Origin: Allomyces macrogynus ATCC 38327
Lineage: Eukaryota > Blastocladiomycota > Blastocladiomycetes > Blastocladiales > Blastocladiaceae
Length of the DNA: 59,305 nucleotides
Direction: 5' to 3'
NCBI GenBank assembly: GCA_000151295.1
Contig: GG745379.1
Span: 173,350 to 232,654 of the forward strand
Of the stretch, positions 21,705-32,748 are shown piece by piece. Numbering within the stretch: the stretch's first letter is position 1; each line of letters begins with the position of its first letter. The notes under the pieces were generated by a model, which had not been told where the DNA came from, made no database searches, and worked only from the letters and a program-made list of their open reading frames with translations. A program made the position numbers and the translations under genes.

Positions 21705-22071
21705 CTGGGGTTGAGGGAAAGAGAACTCTTCGGCAATAGTGCAAGATGAGAACGACGCGTTATATTGGTTGCAATGTTGAGGACATTAGTTGTGCTGGTT
21801 GTCGGGAACAAACCTAAATGGGGGCGTAACGATAGAGGTCTAGTTCCTCAACATGCAGCAAGGCGAAACGGTGAGCTTAGAGTGTGGCGGCGCCGGTGGC
21901 AGGTGGAGGGTGACTGGGGTGATGGAAGTGTGGGAGAGACAGGAGAACAAGAGAGAAATATGGGAACGACGCGCGATATTGGTCGCGGGGCGCCGTGCTT
22001 AACAATGGACCAAAAATGAATGGAAGAGGATTGCAATGATGCGATGCGCGTGCGTCAAGAGCGAGGTCTTG
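21705..22071. other. Convergent 3' intergenic space
   Basis: Separates the stop of the CFAP73/CCDC42-like gene (+) from the stop of the peptidase gene (-). No gene is seen. An imperfect duplicate of the upstream gene's 3' end occurs: GTGTGGCGGCGTCGG near 21675 recurs as GTGTGGCGGCGCCGG near 21881, each followed by a similar TGACTGGGGT string. Confidence 0.5.
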
Positions 22072-24128
22072 TTACTCGGCGTGCGGCAAGGCGAGCGCGA
22101 GAATGGCAAGCGTCGAGGCGACATCCTCGAGGTCCACGGGGTCGACGGCGTCCATCATCTAGTGGAGAGAGAAGCGGAGAGTCAAAAATGCTTGGTCGCA
22201 CCCGATCCGGCCCCAAACCAATCGGCACGCGTACATCGGCGGGCGTGTGATGGTAGCGGAAGTAATAGTCGCCCGTGTCGTTCATCCTACATTACGCGCA
22301 GCCAAAGGTGAACATTCCGCAATCTGGTCCGTCTTCAATCTCGCGTACGCACCACTGGCCGCACACGGCGTGCTTGCACCACTTGGCCACATCGGCACCG
22401 GCATACCCGCGCTCAACGCGCCACCCGCGCACGCCCACTTCCTTGAGCATCGCACTTATCTCCTGGTACATATCCCACGCCGCACCGTCGAGCTTGGTAC
22501 CATCGAGCACCAGCCCACGGGGAGTAAGCACACCCTCGTCAACCTCGAGCGCGACGCGGATCTTGGCCTCGTCATTCACGTGCGCGGCATAGTAGGCATC
22601 GCCACCCTGCACCCCTGTTTCTTCGGCCGTGAAGAGAACCGCGCGGAGAGTGTGTGCGGGCTGCACTTGCACGCGGTGCTTGAGGAGGTAAAGGGCTATG
22701 TCGTTGTGGGAAGTGATTCGGTCAGGTGGGGTTCCGTAGATTGAGAGCCGAGTTTCAAACCGCCAATACGGACCGTGGTACGCAGACATGAACCCGGTGC
22801 CGTCATCCTGCGCGCCGACACCCTTGTCCCACGAGTCAATGTGCCCGCCGACCAGAACCACATCGTTGGGCCGCTCGGTGCCGCGCATTTCCACGACCGT
22901 ATTTCGCGACATGGACACGCCTGTTTCCGACTGCATGACGAGCCGCACGCGCGGCGCGGCCACGTGGTCACGCGCAAAGATACGTGCGAGAATGTTGGCG
23001 TCTTCGACGGCGAGCGCGGCTGCGGGGATCCTAAACCATTCACGCACAATCAGTCGTGCAACCCTGACGGCGATTAGGGAGGGAAGGGGAGAGGAAATCG
23101 GTACCCGGCGGTCTGCGAGTTGCCCGTGTGCGGCGTGCGCATCGAGAACGGCGTGACCGACCGAACGAGGTACGCGACAGCGCCCCACTTCTCAGCGCGC
23201 TTGGCGCCGGTCGTGCGGTACTTGAGAGCCTCACTGTACTTGGTCCACTCGTAGACGACCAGCACGATCTTGCCCTTCAACTTGCCGGCGGCACCAGCTT
23301 GGTCGAGCTCGTCGAACCCGTTGACAACAAAGACTTCGGCTTCGATGCCGTCCTTGGGGGTCGGAGCGGAGAAGCTGGAGGGGAGGTCAGCTCATGGTCG
23401 TTTGCGAGATGGAGGTAGCGGATGCAACGCACCCAAGGCCATCCATGTGCAGCGGCGTCGTCCAGGTGTCGGTGATAAGCGTGGCCGACTCGACGCCGCG
23501 GCGCCAGTACTTGATCGGGACCTGCAGTGGAGAAGAAAAGAGTAAGCGAACGCTACCACTCGGAAAGGGGGCAGAGCGCTGGACACGCACCTCCTCGGTG
23601 TAGACGTCAAACCCGTCCTTCTTGGCCAGTTCGACCATCCAGTCGATTGACTTTTCGAGCCCTAGAGTCCATAATCAACGGCAGCGACCATCAGGAACCG
23701 ATAAACTGGCGAGAGAGCAGCAAATGGCATGGAATACGAACCCTGCGAGCCGCCAGGACGCGGACCGTACGTGTCTATTCGTGACCCACGTTCAGCTGTC
23801 AGCATCTTGTCCAAACATCCTTCCACAGTGCGAACATCAAACGCCAACCCGTCAACTCGGCCAACCGGTCCCACGCGAGCTTGTCTGTTGTGTTGCGCGC
23901 GCCGGGCCCAAACAGTGTCTGAACAGCGTGGTGAATCGTCGCGGAAGACGACAGTCGACGGTGCTGCGCCCAGCGTGCCGACTCGTGGCCGGCCATCACG
24001 GCCTGGACACCGTTGGTGTGGCGATATTGCTGATGCTTTCGCGCGCGCGAGTGCGTCGGGCTGGCGGACACGTTGGCGGCGCCGATCGCCAGGAGCGCGA
24101 CGAGCAAAAGAACGAGGTAGCGTGTCAT
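22072..24128 (-). CDS. Secreted/lysosomal M28 metallopeptidase, carboxypeptidase Q-like
   Basis: Zinc exopeptidase of the plasma glutamate carboxypeptidase (CPQ) group. Nine exons, all in phase with GT-AG introns: 24128-23849, 23774-23742 (33 nt), 23661-23591, 23521-23433, 23374-23105, 23030-22774, 22695-22353, 22286-22235 and 22158-22072, total 493 aa. A signal peptide (MTRYLVLLLVALLAIGAANV) is followed by LAELTDTYGPRPGGSQGLEK across two introns. Metal ligands are visible: His and Asp in GGHIDSWDKGVGAQDDGTG, the Glu-Glu in FTAEETG, Asp in EVDEG, and the last His in YFRYHHTPADMMDAVDP. The C-terminal helix DLEDVASTLAILALALPH matches the family. The frame runs into a TAA inside intron 7, but a GTGCGT donor at 22352 restores an exact-length join (CGQW to MNDTGDYYF). 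Likely vacuolar or extracellular dipeptide/peptide processing. Confidence 0.93.
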
Positions 24129-25117
24129 GTTGGTGGGGCGCTGATTGGTCATTGTGGCTGCAGCTGAGCCTGGAGATGCTTGCAGCCCGGTCGGTTGCGG
24201 GCGCACGGTGCCTATGAGCAAGAAGCAGCAGGCGTGCACGGTGTCGTCGGCGAGCTCGTTGGCGTCGGCAAAGCTGGTCGGGAAGGAGGCGACGAGAGAA
24301 GAGAAGCGCGCGGGTAAAGGCGCGGCGGACGTCTCGCACCCGTCTCGCGGTGACAGGCCATGTCACGCGCAAGTCACGATTAACACATGCGAATCACTTT
24401 GATGACTGTCGATCGTGACGCGGGCTCTCCGTGCTATCGCCATGATCATGAACCGCGACCGACCAGGGCTTGACGACCGACGACCAGTGCGCCCGACTCG
24501 ACGAGCGCGACTGCCCGCAATCTGCTCGAGATGCCTTGGACCCACTGCCGGCGTGCAGTTGCTGCGCCGCGGCCATTGGACGCGCGTCACGGTTTGTCAT
24601 GATCGTTCCCAAGTTACCAGCAACCAAGTGATCGCGTTTGCGCCGCATCCACCACGTCCGTCCGCTTGATTGCAACGCTTCCACGGCCGGCATGGATCCC
24701 GATTGATCTCGAACAACGGATCGCGCGGGAACAAGCAAGGCGAGACTCCATCTCGACGGCCCACGCCCGCATCCATTGCGCTCAACCGCTGCAATACGTT
24801 CTGATCGATTTACCGGCTGCGGCTGCGCCCGTGGCGATTTGTACGCTGTCAACCGCATGCGCGAGCTCCATTTCGGCTTCCACAGCGCACGCGCGCGTGT
24901 TGGTGCGCGCGGAAAGTGACACGACGACTCTCGGCCGCGGCATGATGCTCGCGTCGTCGACGCTGGCCTGATTTAATACGGCGTCGTGTCCGCGCCGCTC
25001 GGGACCTTCATTGCTCTGGCCCTGGCCGCGTCGCGACGCTCTCCACCCTGCACCTCCTCCATCTCGCCACGCGCTGCAACTCACCCACACCCTCCCGCAC
25101 CGCCCAAGTTTTCCACG
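24129..25117. other. Divergent promoter region
   Basis: About 1 kb between two divergently transcribed secreted-protein genes, so it must contain both promoters. Open frames here have no recognised motif. Confidence 0.5.
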
Positions 25118-26960
25118 ATGCCGCTCGTCCGCGCGATGCACGCCCTCCTCGTGGTCGCAGTGACCACCGCGCCGTTCGCGCACGCGGCCTCGGTCAAGCC
25201 CGCGTCGTTATCGGCCGCGCAACACAATGTGCTCATTGCGGCGCCACTCGCGAACGCGCGGCCCGCCATCTACGCGTCGGGATACCTGCCGGCGCTCCTT
25301 GACCAGGCTGAGCGCATGGCCACGGGCATGTCCACCGTGAACGCAACAGCTGCGAGCCCGGCAGCGCCCACGGTCCCGGACGACTCGGGCACGTGTATCG
25401 TGCCGCTGTCGGCGTTCACGAGCGTTTTCGATGCCAACGAAGATCATTATCCGATGATTGCCGGTGCGGCGGGCGAGTATGGGCTGTGCACGAATGAGCG
25501 GTTTGCCGTGTTCTGGTGAGTGCCTATTTTTCTCTTTGTCCCGACGGGTCGTGTGTGCGTGTATGTGCCAAGTCGCGTTGCTAATCGTTCTATTCCGACC
25601 CGAATAGCGGCCAGATCGCCCACGAGACGGCACGGCTCACGGTGTTCCAGCAGGTGCGTTCAGGGCGTTCAACGCCGCGTCGTGCCAGTGGAGCGAGAGC
25701 TGACGACTTTTCCACTTCTTTGACTTGACGTAGCCTGCCGACGGTGGTGCCGGCGCGATCCACATGGTACGCCGTCATCTCTCCACCCTCTTTTCCGCAT
25801 TCTTCGCTTGATCCTCACCCGCCGCACTCCTCCCTCCCGCGCAGATTCCCGCCAACTGGCCGTACGCGTTCGCCGCGCTCAAACTCCCCTTCTCTCCCAC
25901 CGACCCCGCCGCAGACCTGGCCACCATGCTCGACCCGAAAGTCATGTACCGCATGGCGGCCTGGTGGTTTGCCAAGGGCGCCGCTGAAATTATGGGCCGG
26001 CGATGCACGGGCATGGCCACCTGGCCCGACCAACTCGATCCGGCCGCCGACTTGACGACCGGCGCGAACCGTGCCGTCCTCGACCAGTCGAACTCGTGCC
26101 TGTTTGGACTCGGGTTTGACGCCGGCGCGAACCAGCGGTACAATTATATCCAGACGGCGTTGCGCGCGATCCAGGCGGGCGGGGGGGTCAAGGGGGATAA
26201 CACTGTCCCGGGCGAGTCGACGCCCGGCGGCGGCGAGACGAGTACGACCACAACCACGATGACAGTCACGGCGACGGCGACGGCGACGCGGGTGCTGACG
26301 GCCACGGAAGTCAGCACGTTCACGGTCACGACCACGACGACCGAGGCCGCGCGCGCCGAGTCGACCACTGCTGTTGACGAGACGGTCACTGCCACGTTCG
26401 ACTCGACCGACGCTCCCGCTACCGCCACCCACGATTCGACCGCGACCGCGACCGCGACCACGACCATCCCCGCCGCGCCCGTCCCGACCGCAACCGACGC
26501 GGTCTGCAACGTCTTCTCGCTCGGAGCGATCGAATGTGACGCCAACTCGCCGTACCGGTGGCGTCAGTGCGTGTTCGACCAGTGGGTCGAGTTCGCCGTG
26601 CCGCCGGGCACGCGCTGTGTGAATGCGAATGGCCGATTCGTGTTTGAGTTTGAGTCGACCGCCGCGCGCGCAGCGGGGGCTGCGGCGGGTGCTGCTGCGC
26701 CGGCGGCGGGTCCTCGTGTCGTGCAGGCAGTGCCGGTTCAGCGTGTCGCGCAGGCAGCGCCGGCTCAGCGTCCTGCGGGCGCGGCGGCGGGAGTGGTGGC
26801 TTCGCGTGACGCCTCGGCGTCGCCGGTGGCTCCGCATGTTGTCCCGGCGGGGTCCGATGCGGATGTGGATGCGGCGGCGGAGGAGGGTGCCCGGGTCGCG
26901 CCGGGGCTCGCGGTGCCGGCGTCGACGCCCGCAGCGGCGTCCCGGTTCTGGTTCTTCTAA
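25118..26960 (+). CDS. Secreted lysozyme/GH19-like protein with Thr/Ala-rich linker and CBM19-like tail
   Basis: Four exons fit: 25118-25515, 25608-25653, 25734-25766 (33 nt) and 25845-26960, introns 78-92 nt, about 530 aa. A signal peptide (MPLVRAMHALLVVAVTTAPF then AHA) precedes a domain whose motif order resembles lysozyme-like GH19 enzymes: helix ERFAVFCGQIAHETARLTVF with a candidate catalytic Glu in AHETA, hairpin GGAGAIHMIPANWPYAF, helix MYRMAAWWFAKGAAEIMG, and a terminal NQRYNYIQTALRAI. A long Thr-rich linker (residues about 270-345) follows. Then a cysteine-rich module VCNVFSLGAIECDANSPYRW, RQCVFDQWVEFAVPPGTRC resembles CBM19 chitin-binding domains. An Ala/Pro-rich C-terminus ends the protein. 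Role inferred: binding or hydrolysis of chitin, either own wall or prey/substrate. The family call is moderate; the secreted modular layout is clear. Confidence 0.72.
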
Positions 26961-27409
26961 GCTGAGCGTGCGGGTTGGGGCTGAGTGGAAGGAAGAGAGG
27001 AGATTTGGTTAGTTCTGTTGCGAGTCTTTTTCCGTCCGGCCGTCGCGATCGGCGCTACCGCGTTTCTAGCAACCAACGTTTTTCATTCTTTTTGTTACTC
27101 TGTCTTAGGCATACCCTTCTTGAATGCATCTTTTCTGGTTTTGTTCACCTTGGTGGTCGCGGACCGTCCGTTCGCATCCAGCCGGCACCACAGGTCAGGA
27201 TCGCGCCAACGTCATAGCTTCCTAACAGTAACAAACCATGTTTGCGACTCGCACAACGATCTCTCTTGCGTCAGCTTGCCACCCAATGCCTCTGCAACGA
27301 CGCATCGTGTTGTGCCCAGCCACCATCGCTCGCGCCACCATATCCTTTTGCACAGCCGAAAGATGCGATCCTATTCCTACCCACTCCCGCTCCACACTCC
27401 CCACCTCAT
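26961..27409. other. Convergent 3' intergenic space
   Basis: About 450 bp between the stop of the secreted protein gene (+) and the stop of RPB3 (-). No supported gene. Confidence 0.5.
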
Positions 27410-28859
27410 TCACCCCCACTGCGGCCCACTCATCCGACTCGCCCCCCACTGATCCCCAGAACTCTGCGACCCGGACCACGCCGACGACTGCCACTGCCCA
27501 GCACCACCTGCGGCGCCCGACTGGACAGCAGGCGTGCGCGCCGTCCACTGACTGCCATTCGCTTGCGCGGCATACCCGCCATCGTACCCGCCCGTGTACC
27601 CGCCCACGGGCCCGGCCGCCGCCGCGACGGGCGCGGTGCCCAAATCGTCGGCGCGGTTGAGTTCCACAAGCAGGCCGGCGAGTTTGGCGTTGAGCACACC
27701 GAGCGCGTCGGTGAAGATCATGTCGGCGGGCATCGAACCGACGGCCTCGATGCCCATGTAGAACCGCGTGGGTTCGGCAGTGTAGTCGAAGGCTATCGTC
27801 GGGGATTAGTGGGGTGGGGGTGGGGAAGGTGCTGGGTGGAATGCGTACGTTCGCCCTCGCGCGGCACTTCTTCGAGGTCGGCGTTCTTAGACTTGGGCCA
27901 TTCGGTGGCGGCGTTTTCTTCGACCCAGAGCGACGTGTGCCGCAACTTGTTGTGTGGGTCGTATTCAAACGGCGCGGCAGCGACGGGGATCCACTTGGCG
28001 TGTTCCTTGCCGGTGCCCTGTGATGGAGTGCGCGCAAAGGGGCAGTGAGAGCACTGCGCGATACGGGGAGGAGAGAAGAAGACAGTGAGCGGGACCTTTT
28101 TTGCAATGCAGCGCAACCGCAGCTCTTGTCCTCGTGCGAGCTTGCAAATCAGAATGCCGTCGTCGCCTAGGGTTCCACCAACACAGCGGGCGCCGTCAGT
28201 TCTTGCGCACGCAGCAATCCCACCCGCTCAAAGCAGTCGCACCAAACTCCACGGGCCGAATCGACTGGTCGTGCCCGATAACCATCAAATCGCGGGACGT
28301 GACTTCCATGGTCTCGTTGGTCGTGCACCGCTTGTTCAAGACGAACGTCACGGAACACTCGTCACAGTACGAGTCGCAGACGCAGTCCTGCCGACGGAGT
28401 GCGGGTCAGCGCGGTCGTGGAGCAGAGGACGGGTTGGATGGAGGGTGCCGGTCGGATGGAGGGTGCCGTACGCGCGTGTACTTCATGTGCTTGGCGCGCT
28501 CCGAGTAGAGCGGGATCAGGCCGAGACGGTGTGCGAGAAACTCGTCGACGAGCACCGACGTGTTGGATTCAATTTCGACCAGGTCGATTGCTAATTGCCG
28601 GTCGGGGCCGTCAGGTCAGGTTGGTGCCGTTGCGCACACCGCCCGCGCACAATCCATACCCATGGTTGGCACCTCGGCAATCATGACGCGGCGAATGGCA
28701 TTGGCCATACTGCAAGTGCGCAACGACTGTCAGCACGCGAGCCGTGTGGCCATCAGAGCCACAGCGCGCGCACCTCAGGTCGGTGTCCTCGAGAATCAGG
28801 CTGATCTCGCCCTCCTGGTAGTCGCGGACCGTGACCTTGGGGCCCTTGGTGCTGTACAT
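27410..28859 (-). CDS. RPB3: RNA polymerase II subunit RPB3
   Basis: Alpha-like subunit of RNA polymerase II that pairs with RPB11 to nucleate the core enzyme. Seven exons fit exactly with GT-AG introns: 28859-28774, 28709-28660, 28590-28472, 28387-28243, 28166-28096, 28017-27849 and 27792-27410, total 340 aa. The N-terminus [20 protein letters not shown] joins to [20 protein letters not shown], then [20 protein letters not shown], both invariant alpha-domain motifs. The zinc loop [12 protein letters not shown] has its four cysteines. Then [19 protein letters not shown], the RPB3-specific [32 protein letters not shown], and [20 protein letters not shown]. The C-terminal about 75 residues are a Gly/Ser/Gln-rich extension beyond the conserved core. 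Start at 28859 has the family-typical short N-terminus. Confidence 0.97.
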
Positions 28860-29800
28860 GGTGGTTGGGCGTGCGGGTCGTCGGATTGCAGTCGTTCGAC
28901 GGGGCGGAAAGTCGGTTGCTGGCTCAAAACACGGTCCAAGCGTGCGCGTGGTTCAAATAAACGGCCTCCTGCGGCGCGAATGCAGCTGGTCGCGCGGTAC
29001 GGTAAGCTTGAGGGTGAGGTGGGTGGGGATTTGAACGTCGTCGTGGACGATTTCGACTTGGTCGTGGTCGTGGCCGGATTGGCTGACCAGACCAGGTCAT
29101 TTGCGTGTGACTTTCAGCTGGCCGTCCGACGCGCCATCGACTCAGACTTTCGCATCGGGCCATCGACTCACACCCTCCTCTCCGTTGTCAAACCGCGCAC
29201 ACACCGCGCCGGCGACAGGGCAGCAGCGCGTGCTCACGACTTGCCGCAAGATGATTTCAGCGCCTCCGAGACCGGCAAGGTGCGCCCCGGTGCGCAGAAC
29301 GACCACGCGCGACGCGCCGCCCCGACTTGCAACGGCTCAGGCGCCGGGACCGGCAGCCATATGACGGCGAGACATGCATGCCAACAACGACCGAGCGTGT
29401 TACGCACCGTTTATCGGCTGGCGCGCGCGCTCGAGGCGTGGCGCTTGGCCGCATGCGCATCGTGCTGGGCGAAGTCAAGGTCGCGCCGTGAGCTGGGGCG
29501 GTGACCGGCCGCCGCATCACGCCCCGATCACCAGCGGCGCCGCATCACGGCGCGATCAGTACTTGACTGGCCGCCGCCCAGCGACGAGACGCACCGCGAC
29601 CGCCTGCTCGCGATAAAGCACCCGACCGCGTGCCGTCTCTCTCTCACGCGCCGCGACACTCTCCCTCCGCGCTGATCTCGCGCGACCACGCTCTCGCGCA
29701 AGACTGCCAGGCCAAGCACCTCCAAGCGCACGCCGTCGACCGAGGCCATCACGTACCGCGCCACGACCCGACAATAACGACGACGACGACGTCGAAGACC
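28860..29800. other. Divergent intergenic region (RPB3 / secreted protein)
   Basis: About 940 bp containing the promoters of RPB3 (-) and the secreted protein gene (+). Long GC-rich frames cross it but carry no recognised domain. Confidence 0.5.
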
Positions 29801-30387
29801 ATGATCCGCTCTCACTCGGCGCGCCGTGCCGTTACCGTGGCCGCGGCCGCCGCGCTCGCAGCCGCCGTCTGGTGCCTCGTCACCGCGGCCGCCGTCACGC
29901 ACGCGCAAATCACGGTCACGGCCACGATCCCGACCGTGCCCGCGCCGTCGCCCACGATCCCGTCGCCCACGATCCCATCGCCCACGATCCCGTCGCCGAC
30001 GCTGCCCTCGCCGACGCTGCCCAACCCCACCCTCCCGTCGCCGACGCTGCCGAGCCCGACATTCTCCCCCGTCATCGCGACGCCGCCCTACGTGATTGTG
30101 CTGCCCGGGATTGCCAACGTGACTCGTTCGCGCGCGCCCGGCAGGTCCACCACCTCGGCGCAGGCCCCGCCTCCAACCACCGGCACCGGCGCGCCGTCCG
30201 CAACGTCGATTGTCACGACCACGATCCTGCTCCCGGCGCCGACCATCACCGAGACGGTCCCCGCGCCCTCGCCGCCCGGTCCCGGCATCCCGATCCCGAC
30301 CTCGTTCACGATCACAACGATCCCGGTCCCCGTGCCGCTGCCCGCGCCGTCGGTCTCAGCGGGCCGCGTCGTCTACCGGCGGCAAGT

Positions 30388-30420
<33 letters not shown>

Positions 30421-31945
30421 TCCAGCGCCATCGAGCACCGAGACGATTGCGGCGATCGCGCAAGCGTACCTCTTTGTCCCGCCCGACCCGAGCAACCCCG
30501 ACACGGCCAACCCTTACTCGGGCCCGTTCAACATTTTCCAGCTCGCGCAGCTGCGCGTCGACCAAGAAGAGCGGCTCGTGAAACCGTTCCTACTACTTCA
30601 AGGGCGCGCGGTTCGCGTTCCCCGCGGGGTCACGCTCGGCGCCGCGTCGTCGATCAAGCCGACCCCGACCCCGACTGCGATCCCGACGATCGACGCGCCG
30701 CGGCCCACGCCGGTCCCGACCAACACGCCACTCCCACCGGGTGTCCCGGCGCCGCCGCAGGCGCAGTGGAACGGCACGGCGCTGTCGAACGGGTTCTTCC
30801 AGCTGAACCACTCGTTTATCAATGTGCCCTACGGGTTCGCGCCGGCGGGCCGGCCGCCAAATGCGAATTTGAACTCGACGGTGCTCTATTGGCCGTTCCA
30901 AGTGTCGGGGTACGCGATCGGGCTCGGAAACGACAATAAGAACGCGTCAGACGTGGAGACAGGCACGCCCGAGACGGCGGGGTCGAATTACTTGGTCTTG
31001 CGCGACCTGTCGGCGTTGCAGCCGCCGGGTGCGGGTGGGCCGCGGCGGAGGGACGATGCGGGGAACGGTGGTCGCGACGGTGAGACGGAGACGAGCGACG
31101 AGGATGGCGGGGATGTGGGCGCGCGGCAGGAGGCGCCGGGCGTGCGGCAGTACGTGGTGCTGTCGGACATTGACGTGCGTATTCGTTCATCCGCTTCCAC
31201 GGGCCTTCCACGGGCCTTCCACGGGCCCCACCCCACCGCGCACTCGATCCGCACCGACCGCGACTGACTCCACACTCTCCACCCGGCGAACGCGAAACCG
31301 CAGGACGTGCTCAAAATCACCAACGTCTCGTCGCCGTGGACGGGCCTCGTTAACACGTTTGCCAACGAGTACTTGCCCGTGCGCGGCATGCCCAACCTGT
31401 TTGCGACGTGGGTGCAGTGGGCCAACGCGAGCGACTCGCGCATGGGCCCGGCGGGTGCCGACGTGTCGTTCCACTACATTACGGGCACGCCGATCCCGCT
31501 GTTCCCCGGCCTGGGCCAGTTTTTGGCGGGGTACTACCCGCCTGGGTCCGTGGCACTGCGGCCGACGACCTACTTTGACCCGGGGTCGTTTGTGCAGCTG
31601 TTCAAAGGCGTGCCCAACGACCCGTTCCGCGTGCAGGCCATGGCCGACGTGCTCGACACGTTCCCGAACGCGACGGCGCTGATTGTGGCCGACACAACGC
31701 TGACCTCGTGGCAGTCGTACCTGCACGTCGTGTCGCGGTACCAGGAGCGCGTGCTCTGCGTGTACCTGCGCAATTTGACGGTCGTGGCGGTCCCCGCGCT
31801 CACGACGGGCCTGACGCGCGACCAGGCCGTCGCCGACCTGCAGCGCGTGCTGCGCGACCCCTCTCGGGCCCAAGGGATTCTGGCCGATTTCGTGGAGCCT
31901 ACCGACGTGCTCGGGTTCAACTACACGGCGGGCCGGTGCAAGTGA
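29801..31945 (+). CDS. Unrecognised secreted Pro/Thr-rich protein
   Basis: Two exons fit: 29801-31174 and 31304-31945 (donor GTGCGT, acceptor CCGCAG, intron 129 nt), about 671 aa. A basic start (MIRSHSARRAVT) and a hydrophobic stretch ending THA form a signal peptide. Residues about 45-90 are a Pro/Ser/Thr repeat (SPTIPSPTIPSPTLPSPTL), followed by further Thr-rich blocks including a run of nine Thr near residue 200; these look like O-glycosylated linkers. Two globular segments follow: AIAQAYLFVPPDPSNPDTAN to NHSFINVPYGFAPAGRPPN, and in exon 2 SPWTGLVNTFANEYLPVRGM, PNLFATWVQWANASDSRMG and FPNATALIVADTTLTSWQSY. Several N-x-S/T sites are present. I do not recognise the family; cell-wall or extracellular placement is inferred from composition. 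The neighbour at 25118 is also secreted and Thr-rich. Confidence 0.75.
29946..30060 (+). repeat. Degenerate 15-bp coding repeat (PSPTI/PSPTL units)
   Basis: Imperfect tandem copies of a 15-bp unit (CCGTCGCCCACGATC and variants) encode repeated PSPTI and PSPTL pentapeptides. It lies in frame within the secreted protein gene and could vary in copy number. Confidence 0.8.
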
Positions 31946-32748
31946 ATGAAAGGGTGGTGAATCGATGGATGGATCGATTAATGGATGGATGACTTTGGAT
32001 GCAACGCGGGCCCGGTGAGTGCGTCGTGCGGATGAGGTCGGCGAGCGCTGAGCAAGCGCGTCGTTGCGGTCGTCATGTCTGTTGGCGAAGCCGTCTTGTT
32101 TGTTCATGGTGGTTTGGTTGTCTGCAGTTTTGTGACCTGTGAATGAATGTTGTTGCCGTCATGTCACTGTCGTTGTTGTCGTTGTCGTTGCCGCTTGCCC
32201 CGCAATTCTCTTTCATCTGTCGCGTGCTGATACATTTGGCTCTTGGCCGCTGCCACTTGTCGACGCTGCTGCTTCTCATGATGCGCTGGTCACGATCCTG
32301 CAGTCTTGATTCGGATTCCGCGGCAGGAGACTGGTGGCCGCTCAAACACTCCAGCACGCATGACTAGTTTGACATGGCCACATTCGGTAGAGGCGACTCG
32401 TGCAAAAAGATGCACAGATCAACTGGATTCGTGGCGAGGGCGGCAAATTGTGCCATCTCGGTTTGCCGGTTTCAACGATGGAGCTTCAACGAGGGTTTGT
32501 TCGGACGCACCACCCTTACAACGCTGTTGCTGTTGCAGTGGGCAGTGGGCAGTGGGCAACGGCCATCCTTTCACGAGCAACCGCTGGCGGAAGACACGGA
32601 AATCATCATGGCGATTCATTGAAACACTGTTCTATCTAATCAACCTCGCTCGGACACCGAAATACTCACCTGCCTTGTTGGTGGCGCCGCTCCAGCGTCC
32701 CACTCGCGTCATAAATCACAAAACCGCATCATCGGCGCGCCCACTTGT
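31946..32748. other. Convergent 3' region between secreted protein and xylanase genes
   Basis: About 800 bp without a recognised gene. It includes a short ATGGATGGAT-type repeat at 31962-31990. Confidence 0.45.

Noticed and set aside
22287..22313. 27-nt intron as an explanation for the TAA in the peptidase gene
   Set aside because: A 66-nt GTGCGT...TAG intron gives exact family spacing and matches other intron lengths.
25815..26837. 340-codon antisense frame opposite the lysozyme-like gene
   Set aside because: Arg/Ser-rich shadow of GC-rich coding sequence; the plus strand has signal peptide, splice phases and cysteine pattern.
29872..30939. 355-codon frame in another register of the secreted-protein gene
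   Set aside because: His/Arg/Asp-rich reading of the repeat region with no signal peptide; frame-shifted shadow.
31187..32107. 306-codon antisense frame
   Set aside because: Opposite exon 2 of the secreted protein; composition typical of antisense GC-rich frames.
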